NCBI GenBank assembly: GCA_029932035.1
Contig: JAOZQV010000072.1
Coordinates: forward strand, 1 to 12,173
DNA: 12,173 nt
From: Deltaproteobacteria bacterium
GTDB lineage: Bacteria; Desulfobacterota; DSM-4660; Desulfatiglandales; Desulfatiglandaceae
Direction of reading: 5' to 3'
The notes beneath the pieces are model-generated. The model saw only the letters and a program-made list of their open reading frames with translations. It was not told the DNA's origin and did no database searches. The position numbers and the translations under genes were made by a program. This document shows positions 1 through 4,626 of the stretch, piece after piece. Each line of letters begins with the position of its first letter. Positions within the stretch are counted from its first letter, which is position 1.

Positions 1-95
1 ACTGCCATACGGTGGAAGATGTGGACAGAAAAACAGACCAGCTCTGCAGATATTGCAAGGTTCTTCTTGAGGATGAATTAAAGATCCTGGCGTGA
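1..95 (+). CDS. 3' end of an unidentified small cysteine-containing protein (partial)
   Basis: The third forward frame is open from the window edge (first full codon at base 3) to a TGA at 93-95 and gives about 30 residues. It opens with Cys-His and contains a CRYC pair (C-x2-C) about 14 residues from its end, followed by an acidic tail (LLEDELKILA). A CxxC close to a C-terminus suits a zinc-ribbon or a small metal-binding domain, but the rest lies outside the window and I do not recognise the family. The other two forward frames also stay open for part of this stretch, so the call rests on the cysteine pattern and the protein-like composition alone. Confidence 0.4.
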   Translation, partial: CHTVEDVDRKTDQLCRYCKVLLEDELKILA

Positions 96-130
96 TGTGC
101 ACCGTTTAGACGGGATAACAATTGGGTTTT

Positions 131-164
131 GTGAAAAAAGCACAAGAAATTTTTCACTGTTTTT
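131..164. terminator. AT-rich hairpin between converging genes, possible weak bidirectional terminator
   Basis: GTGAAAAA (131-138) and TTTTTCAC (150-157) form a perfect 8-bp inverted repeat with an 11-nt loop, followed on the + strand by TGTTTTC. It lies between the end of the partial + strand gene (95) and the end of the minus-strand gene (198), where a terminator is expected. The stem is AT-rich and weak, so the role is inferred from position. Confidence 0.35.
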
Positions 165-165
165 C

Positions 166-188
166 TTTGCGAGCTTTGCGCCTTTGCG
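166..188. repeat. TTTGCG short tandem repeat (intergenic)
   Basis: Three TTTGCG hexamers lie at 166-171, 175-180 and 183-188 with 3- and 2-nt spacers, and TGAGA follows. This short phrase resembles dispersed intergenic repeats seen in many environmental bacterial genomes. Nothing in the window shows a function. It sits 10 nt past the stop of the neighbouring minus-strand gene. Confidence 0.4.
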
Positions 189-197
189 TGAGACCTT

Positions 198-1127
198 TTA
201 ATTTCTGAGGAAACGCTTAGTTAGCCTCTTCCAGCCGATTTGCGGCATGCACCCATAGATATCATTGCCCAGGAAGCCTCCATCAACGGTAAGGGGGCCG
301 GCATTATCCTCTATCATCTGATAAAGGCCGGTAATTTCTCCTTCCATAAAACCCGCTGTTTCGGTGTTGAGCATGAGATTTTTCAAGTCATGCCTGAGAT
401 CCTTGGCGTGAATCCTCATGATCCAGCCTTCGGAAAAAGGTTGCTCATTGGCCAAACTCCCCTGTTCTCTCAAAACCGGGTTGATGGCGGTGACCACTCC
501 GCTCACCGGTGATATGACCTTTGCCAGATGCTCTCCCCGGCTGATAGTGATATCTGCCTGTTCTTGTTTGACTTCCTTCCCCACGAGAGGGGCCTTAATG
601 GAGTCGAGAGGACCCAAAAGACGTAGGGAAAAATCGTCCATTCCTACCCTTACAGTGGACCCTTCTTCTATTTTTGCCCATGTGTGGCCTTTGTGAAAGT
701 AATACCCTTGCGGGATTTTGAATCCCTCAATTTCCATCGTGTCAACCGGGGTCACAACCGCGTGTACTTGATGCTGGTCATCGAAGTATTGATCAAACTC
801 ACAGTCCGCGCAATGGTATCCATGGGTGCACGCCCTGAAGTCTATCTTGCCTTTCATGGAGTGGAGGCATGGCTGCTTCCATGGAGGGAGCGCCTTAAGT
901 TTATCCTTCCAAAAAATGACCTTGCCGCGTTTCCCTTTGGGGTGTGCCCCTTTTTGTTTAAGGCGGATGTTTGCCTCTGCAGCTCCTTTCAATGCCCTAT
1001 CAAATGGGCAGGTCCCGCATTTATAATTGCTTTTACACGGTTTTTTGGCAACCACCCCTGCCTGCATCCACAAGCAGGGGGAGAGGTCGGGTTTGGAACT
1101 ATGTTTTAGGCAGGTTGTTGATCCCAT
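198..1127 (-). CDS. GcvH-like (lipoyl-domain fold) protein with duplicated N-terminal Cys4 module; lipoyl Lys absent
   Basis: This protein has 309 residues. The N-terminal part carries two copies of one cysteine pattern, C-x12-C-x5-C-x2-C followed by an FD pair: Cys18/31/37/40 and Cys87/100/106/109. Residues about 140-245 resemble the glycine-cleavage H protein: GHTWAKIE (147-154), VGMDDF (161-166), SPVSG (206-210), then N-P-x-L and P-F-x-x-GW. In true GcvH the lipoylated Lys lies seven residues before SPVSG; here that residue is Glu199, so normal lipoylation is not expected. The C-terminal extension (about 250-309; DGGFL, DIYG, GW, LTKRFLRN) is shared with the upstream paralogue. The cysteines suggest a metal or Fe-S site, which is inference. 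The ATG is preceded by GAGG about 10 nt away. No promoter is evident in the 93-nt gap, so it is probably co-transcribed with the gene at 1221-2222. Function unknown; a glycine-cleavage role is unlikely because no gcvT or gcvP is present here. Confidence 0.8.
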   Translation of the reverse strand: MGSTTCLKHSSKPDLSPCLWMQAGVVAKKPCKSNYKCGTCPFDRALKGAAEANIRLKQKGAHPKGKRGKVIFWKDKLKALPPWKQPCLHSMKGKIDFRACTHGYHCADCEFDQYFDDQHQVHAVVTPVDTMEIEGFKIPQGYYFHKGHTWAKIEEGSTVRVGMDDFSLRLLGPLDSIKAPLVGKEVKQEQADITISRGEHLAKVISPVSGVVTAINPVLREQGSLANEQPFSEGWIMRIHAKDLRHDLKNLMLNTETAGFMEGEITGLYQMIEDNAGPLTVDGGFLGNDIYGCMPQIGWKRLTKRFLRN

Positions 1128-1182
1128 TATCCTAAGTCCTCAGTGTCAAAACAACTCGGTCTCAATCCGTTGTATATGGCTT

Positions 1183-1211
1183 GCAGGTTGCCGTTTCCCG
1201 GCAAAGCCTGC
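1183..1211. other. Hairpin in the spacer between the two GcvH-like genes
   Basis: GCAGG (1183-1187) plus TTGCCG (1188-1193) pair with CGGCAA (1199-1204) plus CCTGC (1207-1211). This gives an 11-bp stem with a 2-nt bulge and a 5-nt loop. In the transcription direction of the flanking genes (minus) no U-run follows; on the + strand TTTTT follows at 1215-1219. It could slow or process the two-gene transcript, or be a terminator for antisense reading. Function is inferred only. Confidence 0.5.
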
Positions 1212-1220
1212 GTGTTTTTC

Positions 1221-2222
1221 TCATCCGGTTTTCAGAAAAGTCTTAGTCAAACTGTTCCATCCAAGTGAGGGGAGATTTCCATAGATATCCTCGGCTAAGA
1301 AACCACCATCCGCAGCCATTGGACCTGCCACATCTTCAATCATATTCTCCAACGTGGTTATCTCTCCGTTTATCCACTCAAGACTCTCTGCCTCTGCCAT
1401 AAGCTTCTTGGCGGTGCCTTTGATATTGGGAGTGCGCACGGTAAAAAGCCAGCCGTCCCCGTATGGTTCCCGGTTGGCAAGGTCTGGTCTTTCGCGCAAC
1501 TTGGGATTTACATCAACTATGACCCCGTCCACAGGGGAGAGGACGTCGGCCAGATTCTCTTTGCGTTTAAGACCCCATCCGGGATTGTTCTGATCCAACT
1601 CCTTGCCCATCAGAGGAAGATCGAATGCATCAGCTTTGCCTAAGAGTTTCAATGAAAAATCATCCATTCCCACACGGATATAGCCCCCGCTTTCGATTCG
1701 TGCCCATGTGTGACCGTTATGAAAATAATAGCCCACCGGCATGTCGAACCCCTTCACTTGCTGTGTCTCATTAGGGATGGTTTTGGTCTTTGTGGACCAC
1801 ACGTCTTCAAAGAACTGGTCGAAATCGCATGTGGAACATTCAAAATCATATGCACAGGTCCTCTTGGCGATCCGGTTGGTTAGACTGTGCCTGCAGGTCC
1901 TGTCCATGCTGGGTCTTTTTCTCATGGCATCCTGCCAACTGATCTGTTTGCCGTTTTCGACCTTCTTCTTCATGCCGAGATCATATTTGCACGTGGGGCA
2001 GTCATAAAAGTTATTGCAGTTCTTGAATGCCACCACGCCCGACTCCATCCATAAGCAGGGATTGGCCGTCTTGGCATTTTTATCGGGTTTAACCATCCAA
2101 ACCTGGCCTCCCAAAACCGTTCCGATTTCAGATTTGCCTCCCAAGTCCTGGTTACTCCCTCTCCTGTAGGATGTCCCGATCCCTAATCTGTCCCTCTTGC
2201 TTTCATTTCCTGTTCTTGCCAT
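1221..2222 (-). CDS. GcvH-like protein with duplicated Cys4 module, paralogue of the 198-1127 product
   Basis: This protein has 333 residues and the same architecture as the downstream gene. Two C-x12-C-x5-C-x2-C modules use Cys56/69/75/78 and Cys110/123/129/132, each followed by (Y/F)D. A GcvH-like region follows (GHTWARIE 170-177, VGMDDF 184-189, SPVDG 229-233, then NPKL, PYGDGW 253-258). The C-terminal extension is shared too (DGGFL, DIYG, GW, LTKTFL). The lipoyl-lysine position aligns with Glu222; the Lys at 221 is one residue off. The annotated ATG has a strong Shine-Dalgarno (GGAGGG, 7-nt spacing), but Met43 also has GGGAGG about 10 nt before it, and the paralogue has no counterpart to residues 1-42, so a shorter form is possible. 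It is the first gene of a likely two-gene unit behind a sigma-54 promoter candidate. Duplication of one ancestor explains the pair. Function unknown; by composition it is probably cytoplasmic. Confidence 0.8.
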   Translation of the reverse strand: MARTGNESKRDRLGIGTSYRRGSNQDLGGKSEIGTVLGGQVWMVKPDKNAKTANPCLWMESGVVAFKNCNNFYDCPTCKYDLGMKKKVENGKQISWQDAMRKRPSMDRTCRHSLTNRIAKRTCAYDFECSTCDFDQFFEDVWSTKTKTIPNETQQVKGFDMPVGYYFHNGHTWARIESGGYIRVGMDDFSLKLLGKADAFDLPLMGKELDQNNPGWGLKRKENLADVLSPVDGVIVDVNPKLRERPDLANREPYGDGWLFTVRTPNIKGTAKKLMAEAESLEWINGEITTLENMIEDVAGPMAADGGFLAEDIYGNLPSLGWNSLTKTFLKTG

Positions 2223-2285
2223 TTTAGACCCTCCCTCTATTCAGTTCTTTTTGGATTTTGATTTCGCGATTTTACATCTCAATAG

Positions 2286-2301
2286 AGCAAGAGTGATGCC
2301 A
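2286..2301 (-). promoter_or_regulatory. Sigma-54 (RpoN) -24/-12 promoter for the GcvH-like gene pair
   Basis: Read on the minus strand the site is TGGCATCACTCTTGCT, against the RpoN consensus TGGCACG-N4-TTGCW. TGGCA and TTGCT match, and the diagnostic GG-N10-GC spacing is exact. Transcription would start near 2275, giving a leader of about 50 nt before the ATG at 2222. Sigma-54 promoters need an enhancer-binding activator, whose site would be expected roughly within 2350-2450; I see no clear palindrome there. No activator gene is in the window. Confidence 0.65.
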
Positions 2302-2569
2302 TTTAGGGGGATTTCTTTCAAAAAATATGCTGATTGATTTGGATCGAGAGCGAATAAGAGATCTGTGCAGGTACGATTCTGATCCTGTTTTACGGGATTT
2401 TATTGGTGCAATTTTGTTGAAATATAATGTAATTTAAAGGAGTTGAAATATGGCAGGGAAAAGCGAGGCGCCATATATTTGAGTTTTTCTGTCTGGCGAC
2501 GAATAATTTGAGAATATTTTGATTTCTGTCTGACTATCTGTCTTGAGCAGTGTTTGGATGTAGGGGTTG

Positions 2570-2608
2570 GAGTGTAGCTTTCTCCAACAGGGAGATGCTA
2601 CCCCACTC
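2570..2608. other. Stable intergenic hairpin
   Basis: GAGTG (2570-2574), TAGC (2575-2578) and TCTCC (2581-2585) pair with GGAGA (2591-2595), GCTA (2597-2600) and CACTC (2604-2608). This is a 14-bp stem with a small internal loop, a 3-nt bulge and an AACAG loop. No U-run follows on either strand, so it does not look like a simple terminator. It could be part of an RNA or a protein site; the sequence does not decide. Confidence 0.45.
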
Positions 2609-2721
2609 GGTTTATTGAGGAGAATGAATTGTTTATTCAGTAGTTTAAGATGGTTAGGCTACTGTTGCGAAATACAACATGCAAATCCTATTTTTCTACA
2701 CAATAGAAATCTCGTCAAATA

Positions 2722-2751
2722 GTTGAGCCCCGCACCACTCAGCTACTCAAC
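2722..2751. promoter_or_regulatory. Spaced inverted repeat upstream of the phosphofructokinase promoter
   Basis: GTTGAG (2722-2727) and CTCAAC (2746-2751) are perfect inverted half-sites separated by 18 nt. They end 16 nt before the -35 box at 2768, a usual place for an activator or repressor. No regulator family is recognised, and a match this short can arise by chance. Confidence 0.25.
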
Positions 2752-2767
2752 GATGTCTGTTATCTGA

Positions 2768-2796
2768 TTGACACAACCTCATTTTTTCCGTATTCT
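2768..2796 (+). promoter_or_regulatory. Sigma-70 type promoter for the phosphofructokinase gene
   Basis: TTGACA (2768-2773) is a perfect -35 box and TATTCT (2791-2796) a 4/6 -10 box, separated by exactly 17 nt. Transcription would start near 2803, about 50 nt before the ATG. The ribosome binding site AAGGA (2843-2847) lies 6 nt from the ATG. Confidence 0.6.
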
Positions 2797-2853
2797 TCCT
2801 CTCAGTACAGTAATCTTAAACCATTCGACGAGGTTTGTAAATAAGGATACCGC

Positions 2854-4143
2854 ATGACATTAAATGATCTGGATTTGGAGGTTCCGAAATTAGGAGAATG
2901 CCGTATAACCTCGCCAATGAGTTCACCGGATTTTGTTGACGATGGGGAACGCGTCCTCTTTGATTCAACTCTGAGGGAAGCCGAGGCCTTTCTCCAGAAG
3001 GGGAGAAAGCTGCAATGCTTCGAGATGGCCGGGCCAAGGGAGAAGATCTATTTCGACCCCTCAAAGCTCAAGTGCGGGATTGTCACGTGTGGGGGTATCT
3101 GTCCAGGCCTAAACGACGTGATCAGGGCGATTGTATTAAGCCTTCATCATCATTATGAAGTGGGAACGGTGTTTGGGTTTCGGTATGGGTATGAAGGCCT
3201 TTCACCGGTATACCGGCACCCGCCAGTGGAACTGGGTCTGAAAGAGGTGCACGATATTCACACGAAAGGGGGTACGATCTTGGGTTCATCCCGAGGTCCT
3301 CAGGATGTTGTGGGGATGGTTGACACCTTGGAACGGATGAATATAGGCATCCTTTTTACTATCGGGGGGGATGGCACTTTGAGGGGGGGGCAGGCTATTT
3401 ATGACGAAATTGGGCGGCGAGGTCTCAAGATCAGTGTGATCGGCATTCCAAAAACCATAGACAATGATATCTCCTACGTGGACGAGTCATTTGGCTTTGA
3501 GACCGCGGTTGCGGAGACAAGGACCGCTATCTACTCCGCCCATGTTGAGGCTCAGGGGGCGAGGAACGGCATCGGTCTGGTGAAGCTGATGGGAAGGGAG
3601 TCCGGTTTTATTGCGGCATATTCCACATTAGCCAGTAGTGACGTGAATTTTTGTCTGGTACCGGAGACCCCTTTCAAAATGGAGGCCTTTTTCTCCGCCC
3701 TTGAGGAGAGGCTCGAAAAGAGACGCCATGCCGTAATTGTCGTGGCAGAAGGAGCGGGACAGGATCTCTTAGAGAAAACCGGCAAGCGGGATGCATCCGG
3801 CAACCTCCGCTTCAAAGATATCGGTCTCTTTCTGAGAGATCAGATCAGGTCTTATTTTAATGAAGTTGGTCTGAAGATAACCCTGAAATATATTGATCCG
3901 AGCTATACGATCCGGAGCAGGCCTGCAAATCCTCACGACTCTGTATTCTGCCTGCTTCTCGGTCATTGTGCTGTGCATGCAGGGATGACCGGCAGGACGA
4001 ATATGTTAGTGGGTTACTGGAACGGCGAGTATACTCACGTGCCTATACCCCTGGCCGTTTCAAAGCGGAAGCACGTTAATCCGGAAGGTAGGTTGTGGAG
4101 CAGTGTATTGGAATCCACCGGACAACCGAGAGAAATGGAGTGA
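2854..4143 (+). CDS. pfkA: 6-phosphofructokinase, long ATP-type subfamily (PfkA superfamily)
   Basis: This 429-residue protein phosphorylates fructose 6-phosphate to the 1,6-bisphosphate in cytoplasmic glycolysis. An N-terminal extension of about 70 residues precedes the catalytic core. The core starts at KCGIVTCGGICPGLND (73-88), followed by GGDGT (171-175), PKTIDND (199-205; catalytic Asp203), MGRESG (246-251; fructose 6-phosphate binding), VPE (269-271) and YTIRSRPANPHD near 351-362. The phosphoryl-donor residues are mixed: Gly in GGDG is typical of ATP users, while Lys in PKTIDND is the residue common in PPi-dependent enzymes. Proteins with this Gly/Lys pair (plant-like, trypanosomatid, TP0108-like) are usually ATP-dependent, so ATP is the likelier donor. 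The gene has its own promoter, ribosome site and terminator, and seems to be a monocistronic unit unrelated to aprBA. Confidence 0.88.
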   Translation: MTLNDLDLEVPKLGECRITSPMSSPDFVDDGERVLFDSTLREAEAFLQKGRKLQCFEMAGPREKIYFDPSKLKCGIVTCGGICPGLNDVIRAIVLSLHHHYEVGTVFGFRYGYEGLSPVYRHPPVELGLKEVHDIHTKGGTILGSSRGPQDVVGMVDTLERMNIGILFTIGGDGTLRGGQAIYDEIGRRGLKISVIGIPKTIDNDISYVDESFGFETAVAETRTAIYSAHVEAQGARNGIGLVKLMGRESGFIAAYSTLASSDVNFCLVPETPFKMEAFFSALEERLEKRRHAVIVVAEGAGQDLLEKTGKRDASGNLRFKDIGLFLRDQIRSYFNEVGLKITLKYIDPSYTIRSRPANPHDSVFCLLLGHCAVHAGMTGRTNMLVGYWNGEYTHVPIPLAVSKRKHVNPEGRLWSSVLESTGQPREME

Positions 4144-4241
4144 TACCAAAAATCGGACACTGGAAGGGGGTATCTCGGTGTTTTGATACTTCAGCAATGT
4201 TATCCAATAGTTAGGCGTAATCTCCATGTTTGGGACAATCG

Positions 4242-4266
4242 GTTCCAGCGGCCTGGAGAACTTTTT
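4242..4266 (+). terminator. Rho-independent terminator after the phosphofructokinase gene
   Basis: GTTCCAG (4242-4248), loop CGGC, then CTGG plus AAC (4253-4261, with a 2-nt AG bulge) form a 7-bp stem followed directly by TTTTT (4262-4266). It lies about 100 nt past the stop and just upstream of the aprBA promoter, where a terminator is expected. A longer inverted repeat nearer the stop (GATACC 4142-4147 with GGTATC 4170-4175) lacks a clear U-run. Confidence 0.5.
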
Positions 4267-4299
4267 GGAAGACTGCAGGAATTTAATGTTCATTTTTTC

Positions 4300-4327
4300 T
4301 TGACACCCAATAAAAATAATATATAAA
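4300..4327 (+). promoter_or_regulatory. Sigma-70 type promoter of aprBA
   Basis: TTGACA (4300-4305) is a perfect -35 box and TATAAA (4322-4327) a 5/6 -10 box, with a 16-nt spacer. The predicted start is near 4334, which gives a leader of about 290 nt before aprB. No closer promoter of similar quality is visible. A highly expressed core gene such as aprBA fits a near-consensus promoter. Confidence 0.65.
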
Positions 4328-4332
4328 GGAGC

Positions 4333-4350
4333 TTGTTACAAAATGCACAA
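4333..4350 (+). promoter_or_regulatory. Rex-like operator overlapping the aprBA start site
   Basis: TTGTTACAAAATGCACAA is 18 bp long and matches the Rex consensus TTGTGAA-N4-TTCACAA at 11 of 14 fixed positions, with both outer TTGT/ACAA ends intact. It lies 5 nt after the -10 box, over the predicted transcription start, as expected for a repressor site. Rex senses the NADH/NAD+ ratio and is known to act on sulfate-reduction genes in Desulfovibrio. The three mismatches leave room for another regulator or for chance. Confidence 0.45.
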
Positions 4351-4378
4351 GGGTTCTCCATGAGAGAATTTAGGTGAA

Positions 4379-4447
4379 GGCGCTGATCTTGATGAGTCAG
4401 AAGCATGGGTCCCCTATAAATTTTAAGCGCCATAAGGCTGCTTTTTT
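4379..4447 (+). promoter_or_regulatory. Possible transcription attenuator in the aprBA leader
   Basis: A terminator-like hairpin pairs AAGCGCC (4425-4431) with GGC-t-GCTT (4436-4443; one bulged T, loop ATAA), and the T-run extends to 4447. Its left arm can instead pair with an upstream GGCGCT (4379-4384), which is perfectly complementary to AGCGCC (4426-4431). The two pairings are mutually exclusive, the hallmark of terminator/antiterminator switching. The hairpin lies inside the leader and downstream of the promoter, so it is not the end of the previous gene. What would trigger the switch is not visible, and no known riboswitch is recognised. Confidence 0.4.
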
Positions 4448-4460
4448 AAGAATTAAAAAT

Positions 4461-4485
4461 CGGCGATCCTATGCCGCCCTGGCGG
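4461..4485 (+). other. Overlapping GC hairpins in the aprBA leader
   Basis: CGGC (4461-4464) can pair with GCCG (4473-4476), or CCGCC (4474-4478) can pair with GGCGG (4481-4485). Both use the same central bases, so only one can form. This compact GC patch in an AT-rich leader supports a structured 5' leader but does not identify it. Confidence 0.3.
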
Positions 4486-4512
4486 GACCGAATTCATTGC
4501 TGAATATGTTTT

Positions 4513-4536
4513 TGATACGGGTGCCAGAGGGTATCA
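4513..4536 (+). other. Perfect 6-bp inverted repeat in the aprBA leader
   Basis: TGATAC (4513-4518) and GTATCA (4531-4536) pair with a 12-nt loop. It lies directly before a strong AAAGGAGG sequence (4542-4549) and a 15-codon frame starting at 4553. It could be an RNA hairpin or an operator; nothing decides between these. Confidence 0.3.
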
Positions 4537-4626
4537 CAGAGAAAGGAGGTGTATGCGGAGTAAGGTTCTAGTTTTTTTGGACAATTGTTTAAGGCTTTAA
4601 AACCGTTAATTGTAGGAGGTATAATA

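Larger units (their letters stand above)
2223..2853. other. 631-nt divergent intergenic region, no convincing gene
   Basis: This stretch separates the minus-strand GcvH-like pair from the + strand phosphofructokinase gene. It holds a sigma-54-type promoter for the minus strand, a sigma-70-type promoter for the + strand, a prominent hairpin and a spaced inverted repeat, each listed separately. A TATAAT (2423-2428) lacks a good -35 box. Two very short reading frames (10 codons at 2450-2482 and 32 codons from 2624) have purine-rich sequence before them but no recognisable product. The A+T content is higher than in the genes. Confidence 0.6.

Noticed and set aside
129..145. TTGTGAA...GCACAA as a Rex or CRP operator
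   Set aside because: It is one base shorter than the Rex site and lies between converging gene ends with no promoter to control; the hairpin explains the symmetry.
684..1109. 141-codon plus-strand frame opposite the GcvH-like gene
   Set aside because: The minus-strand frame carries the conserved cysteine modules and GcvH motifs; this one is its complement.
1128..1155. TTGACA before the 198-1127 gene as its own promoter
   Set aside because: The only -10-like sequence is 12 nt away and overlaps the start codon region, too close for a sigma-70 promoter.
2640..2665. Sigma-54 promoter on the + strand before the phosphofructokinase gene
   Set aside because: A GG and a TTGC are present, but the spacing is not GG-N10-GC.
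2624..2722. 32-codon frame after GAGGAGA in the divergent intergenic region
   Set aside because: The purine tract is too close to the ATG, and the product has no recognisable feature.
4343..4377. Chain of mini-frames with ATGA and GTGA overlaps (6 codons, then 5, leading into the GTG at 4374)
   Set aside because: The AAAGGAG that would serve the first frame overlaps the -10 box and would not be in the transcript; the overlaps are probably chance.
4374..4571. 65-codon frame (GTG start) in the aprBA leader
   Set aside because: It has no good ribosome site, no recognisable motif, and its bases are explained by the leader hairpins.
4585..4626. Upstream in-frame ATG at 4585 as the aprB start, adding 14 residues
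   Set aside because: The ATG at 4627 has GGAGG at 7 nt, and AprB homologues begin M-P-S; the added residues contain the ribosome site and fit no AprB.
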